NCBI RefSeq assembly: GCF_022788695.1
Contig: NZ_CP085154.1
Location: 2,108,001 to 2,172,000, forward strand
Length of the DNA stretch: 64,000 nucleotides
Source of the DNA: Pseudosulfitobacter sp. DSM 107133
Lineage (GTDB): Bacteria; Pseudomonadota; Alphaproteobacteria; Rhodobacterales; Rhodobacteraceae
Direction of reading: 5' to 3'
Shown here: piece by piece, positions 33,451-41,852 of the stretch
Position numbering within the stretch: the stretch's first letter is position 1
Layout: each line of letters opens with the position of its first letter
Translations under genes and position numbers: made by a program
The notes under the pieces: model-generated
Told to the model about the DNA's origin: nothing
The model's input: the letters and a program-made list of their open reading frames with translations, nothing else
Databases searched by the model: none

Positions 33451-34188
33451 TCAGGGCCGCTTTTGCGCCCATCGGACCATCTGCCGCATCACCCCATGCA
33501 ACATCTGCACATCGGCGCGGGTCAGCGGCATCCGGCTCCACATGTTGCGCAGGTTGGTGCGCATGCTGGCCGACTTGTGTTCGGGAAAGAAAAAGCCCGC
33601 CTCGTCCAGCGCATCCTCGTAGTGCACGGCCAGATGCTCGACCTCGACGCCCTGCGCCCAGTCGGTGCCCGCCATCTCGTCGCTGCGGTGCACAACCTCG
33701 CCGCTGGCGCGCATCCACTCGTATCCCACCAGCAACACGCATTGCGCCAGATTGAGCGAGGCGAATTTCGGGTTCACCGGCACCGATATGATCGCATTGG
33801 CCCGCGCGATGTCCTCGTTCTCCAGCCCTGCGCGTTCCGGGCCGAACATCACGGCGACCTTCTGGCCCTGTGAAATCCGGTCAGCGGCATCACGCATCGC
33901 CGCTTCGGGCGACAGCACCGGCTTGGTCAAATCGCGCGCCCGCGCGGTGGTGGCATAGACATAGGTGCAGTCGGCCAAAGCATCCGGCAGATCCGGCGAC
34001 AGCTGCGCCTCGTCCAGCAACCGCCCCGCCCCCGAGGCCAACGCCACAGCCGATTGGTTCGGCCAGCCATCGCGGGGTGCGACGATGCGCATCCGGTCCA
34101 GACCAAAGTTCCACATCGCCCGCGCGGCGGACCCGATGTTTTCGCCCATCTGCGGGCGCACCAGCACAAAGAAAGGAATATCGCTCAT
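33451..34188 (-). CDS. trmJ: TrmJ-like tRNA/rRNA 2'-O-methyltransferase (SpoU family)
   Basis: The 245-residue protein has the SPOUT motifs: PQMGENIGSAARAMWNFGLD, VMFGPERAGLENEDIARAN and SLNLAQCVLLVGYEW, which form the knotted SAM site. TrmJ methylates ribose 32 in the anticodon loop of several tRNAs. GGGGG lies 4 bases before the ATG at 34188. A C-terminal helical extension (MRTNLRNMWSRMPLTRADVQMLHGVMRQM) is typical of TrmJ. It heads the trmJ-ctaA-M32 gene run and diverges from the ThiE-like gene. Confidence 0.92.
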   Translation of the reverse strand: MSDIPFFVLVRPQMGENIGSAARAMWNFGLDRMRIVAPRDGWPNQSAVALASGAGRLLDEAQLSPDLPDALADCTYVYATTARARDLTKPVLSPEAAMRDAADRISQGQKVAVMFGPERAGLENEDIARANAIISVPVNPKFASLNLAQCVLLVGYEWMRASGEVVHRSDEMAGTDWAQGVEVEHLAVHYEDALDEAGFFFPEHKSASMRTNLRNMWSRMPLTRADVQMLHGVMRQMVRWAQKRP

Positions 34189-34309
34189 GCCGCCCCCATA
34201 CACAGCCCCGCGCCGGTGGAAAAGCCCCCCGACACATGCACGCGCGTGTTTCCTTTCCCCGCACGATCCGCTATCTGCGCTGCCAGTGACGACAAAGGAT
34301 CAGACGATC

Positions 34310-34927
34310 ATGGCCGAGACCGAGCAGCAGCCGCAACTTTACCTTATCAGCCCGCCCGAGCTGGAACTGTCGCAGTTTCCCGACACGCTGGCGCGGGTTC
34401 TGGACGCCCATGCCATCGCCTGTGTGCGGCTGGCGCTGGACACCAAAGACGAAGACCGCCTGTCCCGCGCCGCCGATGCGCTGCGTGCGGTGACCGATGC
34501 GCGCGATGTGGCACTGGTGATCACCGACAACGTGCCGCTGGCCGAACGGCTGGGACTGGACGGGGTGCACCTGACGATCCCCGGATCGGTGCGAGATGCG
34601 CGCAAGGTGCTGGGCCCCGATGCCATCGTCGGCGCCTTCTGCGGCGGATCGCGCCACGACGGGCTGTCGGCGGGCGAAGCGGGTGCGGATTACATCGCCT
34701 TTGGTCCGGTGCAGGGCAAGACGCCCGACGATGACAGCTTTGCCGAGGCAGAGCTGTTCCAGTGGTGGTCCGAAGTCATTGAAATCCCTGTCATAGCCGA
34801 GGGCAACCTGGACCGCGCACAAATCGCGGCCCTTGCTCCGTTCACCGACTTTTTCGGCATTGGTGCGGAAATCTGGGGTCAGGACGACCCTTCGGCCGCC
34901 CTGACGGCCCTGTTGGCCGATATGTAA
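34310..34927 (+). CDS. Thiamine-phosphate synthase-like (ThiE/TenI) protein
   Basis: The 205-residue TIM-barrel protein has the ThiE pattern of phosphate and pyrophosphate loops: VALVITDNVPLAERLGLDGVHLTI, GADYIAFGPV and the closing VIAEGNLD and FFGIGAEIWG. ThiE joins thiazole and pyrimidine phosphates into thiamine phosphate. The usual GVHLGQ is replaced by GVHLTI, so it may be a TenI-like or divergent synthase. No other thi gene or thiamine riboswitch is near. The frame is open far upstream through trmJ, but AAAGGA before 34310 and the family start decide the choice. Confidence 0.8.
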   Translation: MAETEQQPQLYLISPPELELSQFPDTLARVLDAHAIACVRLALDTKDEDRLSRAADALRAVTDARDVALVITDNVPLAERLGLDGVHLTIPGSVRDARKVLGPDAIVGAFCGGSRHDGLSAGEAGADYIAFGPVQGKTPDDDSFAEAELFQWWSEVIEIPVIAEGNLDRAQIAALAPFTDFFGIGAEIWGQDDPSAALTALLADM

Positions 34928-34947
34928 AAACCGACAGGCGGCGGGTG

Positions 34948-36141
34948 TTACAAGAACACCCGCTCGACCACCCACCACGCGCCGATCAGCGCGATCACCA
35001 GTGATCCCGTGATCGAGATGGCGCGGAACATCACATCCCGCTCCTGCACAAAGATCTCGTCTCCGTCCAGCTCGACCGAACGGGCCGCCGCGACGGACAG
35101 TGCAACGATGATCGCCGCCAGCGCCACCACAGTCAGCTGTCCCACCTCGACGCCCACGTTGAACCCCAGCAACGCCGGAATGAACTGATCCGCAGGCAGA
35201 CCAAATTCGCCCAGCACCGAGGCAAACCCCAGCCCGTGCAACAGGCCAAAGCCGAAGATCACAAAGGGCCGCCACGGCGACAGCTTGCGCCAGAATATAT
35301 TCTCGACCGCAACGTAAACGATGCTGGCGGCAATCAGCGGCTCGACAATGCTGCCCGGTATGCTGACGATCCCCAGCGCCCCCAGCGCCAGCGTGACCGT
35401 ATGCGCCACGGTGAAGGCACTGATCTGCAACAGCAAAGGCCGCCATGCAGTGCTCAGCAGGAACAGCCCCAGCACAAACAGGATATGGTCTAGCCCCTGC
35501 GGCAGAATGTGATCGAACCCCACGGGGATATAGCCCGCGAAAGTGCCCCAACCGGTCAGCGCACCGCCACCTGACAGGGCAATTGCACCGCTGTCCGCGC
35601 CGCTTTCCACATAACCGGTGAACGGATCATCGACGCCCTGCTGGCGCAACACCAGCGACCCCTGCCCCTTTGGCCAGGCCACCACCACCTCGGATGCACC
35701 CGACGGCAGCTGCCCCACCAGCGTCAGCAACGACTGGCGCGGCTGCGCGGGGTCAGGCGCTTCGGCGACCTCGAAACCTTGCAGCACCAGCGGCACCGCT
35801 TCGCCATCCGCCCGCAGCATCGGCAGGGCGTTCCACTGCTGGACCAGCCCTGTCATCTGCGCTTCAATCTCTTCCACGGGCCGCGCGCGCAGGGCGTCGT
35901 AATCCTCGGCCTGCGCGGCCTCGTCCGTGTCGCTGACCGCGTCCATGTCGATGCCGGCAAGAAACGCCTCGACGTTGGCGCGCATCTGGATCGTGACAGT
36001 GCCGCCCTCATCGCTGAGGTCCGCAATGGTTGGCAGGATCTCGTGCGCGTTCGCCGCTGACGCAACCGTCAGCAGCCACAGGGTTGACATTGCTGCAATA
36101 CGGCGCAGCTTTCTCGTTAACTTAACAAAAGGGTTTATCAT
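34948..36141 (-). CDS. HupE/UreJ-2 family membrane protein
   Basis: The 397-residue protein has a signal peptide (basic KLTRKLRR then WLLTVASAANAHE), a periplasmic N-terminal domain of about 170 residues, and six or so membrane helices with the family motif GFDHILPQGLDHILFVLGLFLL, plus FGFGLLHGLGFASVLGEFGLP and GFNVGVEVGQL. HupE/UreJ proteins are putative nickel or cobalt permeases; the UreJ-2 branch is uncharacterised. The start at 36141 shares CATG with the divergent DUF4198 gene; an ATG at 36090 is an alternative that would still leave a signal peptide. Neither has a strong ribosome binding site. The pairing suggests a metal-related role, as an inference. Confidence 0.82.
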   Translation of the reverse strand: MINPFVKLTRKLRRIAAMSTLWLLTVASAANAHEILPTIADLSDEGGTVTIQMRANVEAFLAGIDMDAVSDTDEAAQAEDYDALRARPVEEIEAQMTGLVQQWNALPMLRADGEAVPLVLQGFEVAEAPDPAQPRQSLLTLVGQLPSGASEVVVAWPKGQGSLVLRQQGVDDPFTGYVESGADSGAIALSGGGALTGWGTFAGYIPVGFDHILPQGLDHILFVLGLFLLSTAWRPLLLQISAFTVAHTVTLALGALGIVSIPGSIVEPLIAASIVYVAVENIFWRKLSPWRPFVIFGFGLLHGLGFASVLGEFGLPADQFIPALLGFNVGVEVGQLTVVALAAIIVALSVAAARSVELDGDEIFVQERDVMFRAISITGSLVIALIGAWWVVERVFL

Positions 36142-36955
36142 GCGTTTGTCCCGGTTCGTGTTTCTCGCCGCCATGTTCCTCGCCTCCTTTGCGGGGGCCA
36201 ATGCGGTCATTGCCCATGAGTCTTGGCTCGAACCGCAACAGTATCAAGTCGAAAGCGGCGGAGACCTGAAAGCTGACCTGAAAAACGGTCAGAATTTTGC
36301 CGGATCGACGCTGGCCTTCTTCAAAAGCAACATCGTCCGCTTTGACATGATCATGGGCGAGACATCCGTGCCCGTCGACGGGCGTCTGGGCGATATTCCC
36401 GCGCTCGACACCCCGGCGCCTGCGGTCGACGGTCTGCTGGTGCTGGTCTATCAATCCACTGTATCCTCGCTGAAATACAGCGAATGGGAAAAATTCCTGT
36501 CTTTCGCCAAGCACAAGGATTTCAGGACCGCCGAGGCCGACCACATCGCCGCGGGCTGGCCACAGCAGGATTTCCGCGAGGTTTATGCCCGCTACATCAA
36601 ATCGCTGGTGGGGGTCGGCAATGGTGAAGGCGCGGATAAGGTCACCGGCATGGAGACCGAGTTTGTTGCCCTGACCAACCCATATTCCGCCGCCTTTGAC
36701 GGCACCATGCAGGTGCAGGTGCTGTATCAGGGCGCGCCGCGCACCGATGCGCAGGTCGAAATTTTCCACCGCGATCCAGCAGGCGACGTTAACGTAACCA
36801 CCACCCGCACCGACGATCAGGGCGTCGCCACCATTCCCGTCACTCCGGGCAGCGAATACCTGCTGGATGCGGTGGTGCTGCGCCCCTATGCGGGGGACAA
36901 GGACGCGATGTGGGAAACGCTGTGGGCGGCGCTGACGTTCAAGGTGCCCGAATAG
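36140..36955 (+). CDS. DUF4198 periplasmic protein
   Basis: The 271-residue protein has a signal peptide (MRLSRFVFLAAMFLASFAGA, cleavage near AVIAHE), and the DUF4198 pattern with HESWLEPQQYQVESGGDLKADLKNGQNFAG, a Gly-rich middle and a C-terminal immunoglobulin-like repeat with GAPRTDAQVEIFHRDPAGDVNVTTTRTDDQGVATIP. DUF4198 proteins are often found with nickel/cobalt uptake systems, where they act as the periplasmic component. AAGGG lies 6 bases before the ATG. It is divergent from the HupE/UreJ-like gene with starts overlapping in CATG, which supports a joint job in metal uptake. Confidence 0.83.
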   Translation: MRLSRFVFLAAMFLASFAGANAVIAHESWLEPQQYQVESGGDLKADLKNGQNFAGSTLAFFKSNIVRFDMIMGETSVPVDGRLGDIPALDTPAPAVDGLLVLVYQSTVSSLKYSEWEKFLSFAKHKDFRTAEADHIAAGWPQQDFREVYARYIKSLVGVGNGEGADKVTGMETEFVALTNPYSAAFDGTMQVQVLYQGAPRTDAQVEIFHRDPAGDVNVTTTRTDDQGVATIPVTPGSEYLLDAVVLRPYAGDKDAMWETLWAALTFKVPE

Positions 36956-37002
36956 GGAGCGAATGCCTTGCATAATGCAGCGCTAACAGCCATGAAACGC
37001 GG

Positions 37003-37890
37003 ATGAAAAAGACAGCAGACATTTTGTGTATCGGATCGGTCCTGTGGGATGTGATCGGGCGCTCTGCCTCGGTCATGCGACAGGGGTCGGACGTGCCGGG
37101 ACGGATCACCCGCCTGCCCGGTGGCGTGGCGATGAACATCGCGATGACACTGGCGCGGTTCGGCCTGACGCCTGCGCTGCTGACGGCGATTGGCCGCGAC
37201 GCCGAGGGCGACGAGCTGATGGCCGCCTGCGCCGCGCGTGGCATGATCACCGACACCATTTACCGGTCGGACGACCTGCCGACCGACCGCTACATGGCGG
37301 TCGAGGGGGCAAACGGGCTGATCGCTGCCATCGCAGACGCCCATTCACTTGAGGCCGCAGGCGCCAAGATCCTGCGCCCGCTGACCGATGGCACCCTGCC
37401 CGCGCCCTACGCCGGGCTGGTCGCGCTGGATGGCAACCTGACACTGGACCTGCTGGCCGAGATCGCCACCGGCGACGCGCTGGCACAGGCCGATCTGCGC
37501 GTCGCCCCCGCCTCGCCCGGCAAGGCCGAGCGGCTGACGCCCTTTCTGAACAACCGCCGTGGCACGCTTTATGTGAACTGCGAAGAGGCCGGCCTTTTGT
37601 GTCAGACAACCTTTGCGACCGCCCCCGACGCCGCCGCCGCCCTGCTGGACCGCGGCGCTGCCCGCGTTCTGGTTACCAATGGCGGCGATGATGCCGCCGA
37701 AGGCGATGCCACGGGCGGCGTCATTCACGCCACACCGCCGCAAGTGCTGGTCACCCGCGTGACCGGCGCCGGCGATACCTTCATGGCCGCCCATATCGCT
37801 GCAGAAGCCCGCGGCGCAGACCGCCACGCGGCCCTTGCGCAAGCTCTGGAAGCAGCCGCCATCTATGTCTCAGGAGACACCCCAAATTGA
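37003..37890 (+). CDS. psuK: PfkB-family carbohydrate kinase, likely pseudouridine kinase
   Basis: The 295-residue kinase has the PfkB N-terminal region with RLPGGVAMNIAMTLARFG (substrate binding) and the C-terminal anion-hole and catalytic motif VTGAGDTFMAAHI with Asp as base. It ends in the start codon region of psuG: the TTG start of psuG overlaps its TGA. The pair matches the pseudouridine salvage order, where PsuK makes pseudouridine 5'-phosphate. The assignment of substrate rests on the partner gene. Confidence 0.88.
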   Translation: MKKTADILCIGSVLWDVIGRSASVMRQGSDVPGRITRLPGGVAMNIAMTLARFGLTPALLTAIGRDAEGDELMAACAARGMITDTIYRSDDLPTDRYMAVEGANGLIAAIADAHSLEAAGAKILRPLTDGTLPAPYAGLVALDGNLTLDLLAEIATGDALAQADLRVAPASPGKAERLTPFLNNRRGTLYVNCEEAGLLCQTTFATAPDAAAALLDRGAARVLVTNGGDDAAEGDATGGVIHATPPQVLVTRVTGAGDTFMAAHIAAEARGADRHAALAQALEAAAIYVSGDTPN

Positions 37891-38801
37891 CCCATTCCTA
37901 CGCCCGCTCCTCCGAAGTCGCCAACGCCCAGGCCAGCGGATCGCCCGTTGTCGCGCTGGAAAGCACGATCATCACCCACGGAATGCCCTATCCGCAAAAC
38001 CTTGAGGTTGCGCGGCAGGTCGAGGAAGACGTGCGCGCCGCCGGGGCCACGCCTGCGACAATGGCTGTCATCAAGGGCCGCTTGCATGTGGGTCTGACCG
38101 ACAAGCAACTGGAAGCATTGGCGCAGGCCAAGGATGTGGACAAGATCAGCCGCGCCGACATGGCCGTGTGCATGGCCAAGGGACGCACCGGCGCCACCAC
38201 CGTCGCCGCCACGATGATCGCCGCCCGTCTGGCCAACATCAGCGTCTTTGCCACCGGCGGCATCGGCGGTGTACACATGGGCGCGGACCAGACCTTTGAC
38301 ATCTCCGCCGACCTGATGGAACTGGCACAGACCGCCGTCACCGTGGTGGCGGCAGGCCCCAAGGCGATTCTGGACATCCCCAAAACGCTGGAAGTTCTGG
38401 AAACCCAGGGCGTGCCCGTCATCGCCTTTGGCCAGGACGCGCTGCCGGCCTTCTGGTCGCGCAGCGCCGGTTTTGACGCGCCCCTGCGCATGGACAACGC
38501 CGCCGAGATCGCCGCCGCCCACAAGATGCGCGCCCGCCTCGCCGTGCCCGGCGGGCAACTGGTGGCCAACCCGATCCCCGAAAGCGACGAGATCGCACCC
38601 CAAGTGCTGGCCCCGATCATCGCACAGGCCCAGGCCGAGGCCGACGCCCAAGGCATCAGCGCCAAGGCGGTCACGCCCTTCCTGTTGCAACGTATTTTCG
38701 AGCTGACCGAAGGCCGTTCGCTGACCGCAAACATCGCACTTGTGCGCAATAATGCACGGCTGGCTGCACAGATTGCAGTCGAAATGACCCATTTGACCTG
38801 A
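37887..38801 (+). CDS. psuG: Pseudouridine-5'-phosphate glycosidase
   Basis: PsuG splits pseudouridine 5'-phosphate into uracil and ribose 5-phosphate, breaking the C-glycosidic bond. The 304-residue protein shows the family blocks VALESTIITHGMPYPQNLEVARQVE, GRTGATTVAATM, FATGGIGGVH and NPIPESDEIAP. The start is TTG at 37887, overlapping the psuK stop, with AGGAG 10 bases upstream. With PsuK it lets the cell reuse pseudouridine from degraded RNA. Confidence 0.94.
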   Translation: MTHSYARSSEVANAQASGSPVVALESTIITHGMPYPQNLEVARQVEEDVRAAGATPATMAVIKGRLHVGLTDKQLEALAQAKDVDKISRADMAVCMAKGRTGATTVAATMIAARLANISVFATGGIGGVHMGADQTFDISADLMELAQTAVTVVAAGPKAILDIPKTLEVLETQGVPVIAFGQDALPAFWSRSAGFDAPLRMDNAAEIAAAHKMRARLAVPGGQLVANPIPESDEIAPQVLAPIIAQAQAEADAQGISAKAVTPFLLQRIFELTEGRSLTANIALVRNNARLAAQIAVEMTHLT

Positions 38802-38906
38802 AAGACGTTGTTGCAAATCACCAACCGGTGTTGAAGGCGGCGGTAAAATCCCTATTTTCGAAGCGTCTGCCGCTGGATCGTAGAATCCACTTTTTCCGGG
38901 AACCTG

Positions 38907-39614
38907 ATGAACACACCTTTTGACGAGGAACCACGCCGCAAAGCCAGCCTGCTCGGGCGTTTGCGCGCATCCTTCCTGACCGGACTTGTGGTGATTGCGC
39001 CCGTGGGGCTGACAATCTGGCTGATCTGGACCGTTGTCGGCTGGATTGACGGCATGGTGCTGCCTTTCGTGCCACGCGCCTATCATCCCGACCGGATGAT
39101 CCAGGATTTCTTCGGCTTCGCCCGCGACTCGCAGATCAACGTGCGCGGCATCGGAGTGATCATCTTTCTGGTGTTCACCATCGTTGTCGGCTGGATGGCC
39201 AAGGGGCTGATCGGCCGCTCGGTCCTGCGCTTTGGCGAAAGCCTGGTGGAACGCACGCCGGTGGTGCGCTCGATCTATTCGGGGATCAAACAGATTTCCG
39301 AAACCGTCTTTGCCCAGTCCGAGCGCAGCTTTGAAAAAGCCTGTCTGGTCGAATATCCCCGGCGCGGCATCTGGGCCATCGGCTTTGTCTCGACAACCGC
39401 CAAAGGCGAAATCAGGAACCGTGCGGGCGATCTGGGCCCGTTGATGTCGATCTTTTTGCCAACCACGCCAAACCCGACCTCGGGCTTTTTGCTTTTTGTC
39501 CCTGCCGAAGAGGTCATCGAACTGGACATGAGCGTAGAAGACGCCGCAAAACTGGTGATCTCGGCAGGGCTGGTTTACCCGAACGCCAAGGATCCGACCC
39601 AGCCCCCGGAATAG
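38907..39614 (+). CDS. DUF502 family membrane protein
   Basis: The 235-residue protein has two N-terminal membrane helices (about residues 24-50 with GLVVIAPVGLTIWLIWTVVGW, and 75-100 with GIGVIIFLVFTIVVGWMAKG) and the DUF502 cytosolic domain with RTPVVRSIYSGIKQISETVF and FLPTTPNPTSGFLLFVPAEEVIELDMSVEDA. Function is unknown; related LCV plant proteins sit in membranes. It is followed 2 bases later by the convergent stop of the patatin gene. Confidence 0.87.
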   Translation: MNTPFDEEPRRKASLLGRLRASFLTGLVVIAPVGLTIWLIWTVVGWIDGMVLPFVPRAYHPDRMIQDFFGFARDSQINVRGIGVIIFLVFTIVVGWMAKGLIGRSVLRFGESLVERTPVVRSIYSGIKQISETVFAQSERSFEKACLVEYPRRGIWAIGFVSTTAKGEIRNRAGDLGPLMSIFLPTTPNPTSGFLLFVPAEEVIELDMSVEDAAKLVISAGLVYPNAKDPTQPPE

Positions 39615-39616
39615 GA

Positions 39617-40648
39617 TCAGCTGTACATCGCCCGCATATCAATGCTGGAACGTTGGCTCAGATCATCGAAATGCTGCTTTAGAAACGTGTCAGCCGCCAA
39701 ACGGCCCGCTTCCTTGAGCCGCCCCAGAACATAACCGTTGGGCACAGTCTTGGTGGCCACCGACAAATCGTTCATCAGATCATCGTCGGCAATCATGTGC
39801 ATGTGCACACGCGCCATACGCTCCTCGGGGATGGTGCCGTCGTCCAGCAACCGCTGCACCAGCGCAATCGCCCGCATCTCGCGCAACAGGGACGAATTGA
39901 AACTGATCTCGTTGATCCGGTTCTGGATCTGTTGCGGCGTATAAGGGACATCCTCGCGCTCCAGCGGGTTGATGTTGATCACCACAATATCCGGTGGCAG
40001 CCTTTTCTCGAAGAACGGGAACAGCGCGGGGTTTCCGGTATAACCGCCGTCCCAGAACGCTTCGGTGCGTCCGGTCTGGCTGTCGAACACCTCGACCGCC
40101 TGAAACAGCGTCGGCAGACAGGCCGAAGCCATGATGACATCAGCGTTCACCTCGTCTGCCTTGAACACCCGCAGCTTGCCATTGCGCACCCGCGTGGCGT
40201 TGACGAAGAATTCGGGGCCAGCGTCAGCGCACACCTTGTCGTAGTTGAACGCCTTGACGATCGGGGTAAGCGGATTGGTATAGAACGGCCCCAACGCATA
40301 GGGCGACAGCCCGTGGCTGATCGCCTCGCCCATCAGATAGAGCGGATTCATCTCCATCGCCCGACTGACACCGCGCACCCCAAAAGGGGCCATCCAGCTT
40401 TCGGCCTCGACACCTTGCAGCCCCGCAACCTCGTGCCACAGCGCATCCAGCGCCGCCCGCGCGCCCTCGGCCCCGCCGGTGACAATGCCGGATTTCAACG
40501 CCGCGCCGTTCAGCGCGCCCGCAGAGGTGCCGGAAATGGCGGCGATTTCAATCCTGTCGTCCTCCAGAATGCGGTCCAGCGCCCCCCAGGTGAATGCGCC
40601 ATGCGCGCCGCCACCTTGCAGGGCCAGGTTGATGCGTTTGCGTGTCAT
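39617..40648 (-). CDS. Patatin-like phospholipase
   Basis: The 343-residue protein has the patatin oxyanion loop LQGGGAHGAFTWG, the nucleophile elbow GTSAG in AISGTSAGALNG and the catalytic DGG in AFWDGGYTGNPAL. It should hydrolyse acyl esters of lipids or storage material. I start it at 40648, where AAAGG lies 7 bases upstream; the frame is open 50 codons further. It follows bdhA on the same strand after an 80-base gap that includes a repeat copy. The pairing suggests a link to polyhydroxybutyrate or membrane lipid turnover, as an inference only. Confidence 0.88.
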   Translation of the reverse strand: MTRKRINLALQGGGAHGAFTWGALDRILEDDRIEIAAISGTSAGALNGAALKSGIVTGGAEGARAALDALWHEVAGLQGVEAESWMAPFGVRGVSRAMEMNPLYLMGEAISHGLSPYALGPFYTNPLTPIVKAFNYDKVCADAGPEFFVNATRVRNGKLRVFKADEVNADVIMASACLPTLFQAVEVFDSQTGRTEAFWDGGYTGNPALFPFFEKRLPPDIVVININPLEREDVPYTPQQIQNRINEISFNSSLLREMRAIALVQRLLDDGTIPEERMARVHMHMIADDDLMNDLSVATKTVPNGYVLGRLKEAGRLAADTFLKQHFDDLSQRSSIDMRAMYS

Positions 40649-40683
40649 ATCAGAGCCTTTCGGTCCGCCGCAGACTTCAGGAG

Positions 40684-40713
40684 CCTCCGGCGGGAGTTTA
40701 TTGGCAAGATGAA
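40684..40713. repeat. Intergenic roseobacter-type repeat, copy 2 (GGCAAGATGAA variant)
   Basis: The block CCTCCGGCGGGAGTTTATTGG and CAAGATGAAA resembles the outer part of the repeat at 55561-55611 read in reverse, where CCCCCGGAGTTTTTCCGG and CAAGATGAAG occur. It lies between bdhA and the patatin gene. This copy lacks the GGGGGCGCTGCCCCC core. Confidence 0.5.
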
Positions 40714-40728
40714 ATCGGCGGACCCGCG

Positions 40729-41514
40729 TTAAAGCGCCGTCCAGCCGCCGTCGACGCTGATCGTGGTGCCGGTGATCTGTGCCGCCGCGTCCGAGCACAG
40801 GAAGGCCGCCGTGCCGCCAACCTGTTCCGTAGTCGCAAATTCCTTGCTGGGCTGGCGGGTCAGCATCACGTTCTGGATCACCTCTTCGCGGGTCATGTTG
40901 TATTCTTTCATCGTGTCGGGGATCTGCTTTTCGACGATGGGAGTCAGCACATAGCCCGGACAGATGGCGTTGACCGTGATCGGATCGGTCGCGGTTTCCA
41001 GCGCGACTGTTTTGGTCAGCCCGACGATGCCATGTTTCGCCGCAACATAGGCGGATTTATAGGGCGATGCGGTCAGACCATGAGCCGAGGCGATGTTGAT
41101 GATCCGCCCCCAGCCGCGTTCACGCATACCTGTGACCGCAACCGCGCTGGTGTGAAAGGCCGAGCTGAGATTGATCGCGATGATCGCATCCCACTTGTCG
41201 ACCGGAAACTCTTCGATTGCGGCGACATGCTGGATGCCTGCGTTGTTCACCAGAATGTCGCAGCCGCCCGCGGCCACAACCAGACGGCGGCAATCCTCGG
41301 CCTTGGACATGTCCGCCTGAATATAGCGCACATCCACACCCAGACTGCGCGCCAGCTCGGCGGCCAGATCGTGATCTTCCTCGGAATCGGTAAAGCTGTT
41401 GAGAACCAGATTGGCCCCCGCCTTGCCCATTTCCTTGGCAATGCCCAGCCCGATTCCCGAGTTGGACCCGGTGATAACGGCGGTTTTGCCAGACAGATCG
41501 GTTGTGATGGCCAT
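40729..41514 (-). CDS. bdhA: 3-hydroxybutyrate dehydrogenase
   Basis: This short-chain dehydrogenase interconverts 3-hydroxybutyrate and acetoacetate with NAD. The 261-residue protein has TGSNSGIGLGIA for the nucleotide, NNAG, the catalytic Ser in NIASAHG and YxxxK in SAYVAAKHGIVG. The C-terminal GQ-type block CPGYVLTPIVEKQIPDTMKE and REEVIQNVMLTRQPSKEF is characteristic of BdhA. AAGGAG lies 6 bases before the ATG. It heads the bdhA-patatin pair on the minus strand. Confidence 0.93.
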   Translation of the reverse strand: MAITTDLSGKTAVITGSNSGIGLGIAKEMGKAGANLVLNSFTDSEEDHDLAAELARSLGVDVRYIQADMSKAEDCRRLVVAAGGCDILVNNAGIQHVAAIEEFPVDKWDAIIAINLSSAFHTSAVAVTGMRERGWGRIINIASAHGLTASPYKSAYVAAKHGIVGLTKTVALETATDPITVNAICPGYVLTPIVEKQIPDTMKEYNMTREEVIQNVMLTRQPSKEFATTEQVGGTAAFLCSDAAAQITGTTISVDGGWTAL

Positions 41515-41662
41515 GATATGCTCCTTCGGGGTTTTCTGAATGCTGCGGCAACTCTGCCATGCTGCACCTGCAAAAGGAACGCCAAAGCGCAGATCGCGGT
41601 TCCAACCGTGCGGCGCGGGGGATCTGGATGCATCTGTCGCACCGGCCAGTTGACGCCGAGCC

Positions 41663-41738
41663 AAAAAAAACGCCAGCACGAAGCTGGCGTTAAGTTATTG
41701 AGGCAGGTTTCATACAGGCAAGAAACCTATCGAGCAGT
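41663..41738 (-). ncRNA. Candidate trans-acting small RNA (about 76 nt) with terminator
   Basis: On the minus strand a transcript start is expected near 41738, 7 bases after a TATAAA box. The RNA would contain a hairpin (AGGTTTC/GAAACCT, 7 bp, 10-base loop; 41705-41728), a single-stranded CCTCAATAACTTA region, and a terminator hairpin AACGCCAGC/GCTGGCGTT with 5-base loop (41669-41691), followed by eight T on that strand (41663-41670, overlapping the stem). No minus-strand gene lies upstream for the terminator to serve: to the right is the plus-strand solute-binding gene. The 338-base gap 41515-41852 holds nothing else I can name. The family is not one I recognise. Confidence 0.55.
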
Positions 41739-41744
41739 GAGTTC

Positions 41745-41773
41745 TTTATAAGCAATCTGTGGCGCAGGGCCAA
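41745..41773 (-). promoter_or_regulatory. Promoter of the candidate small RNA
   Basis: On the minus strand TTGGCC (41768-41773) and TATAAA (41745-41750) are spaced by exactly 17 bases, four and five matches to the sigma-70 consensus boxes. Confidence 0.5.
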
Positions 41774-41852
41774 GCTAAAAGTTTGAAATCACCCGAAAGC
41801 CCAGATACCGCTGGAGCAAGCAAAACAAGGGCAGAAGGGAATTGTCGCCAAA

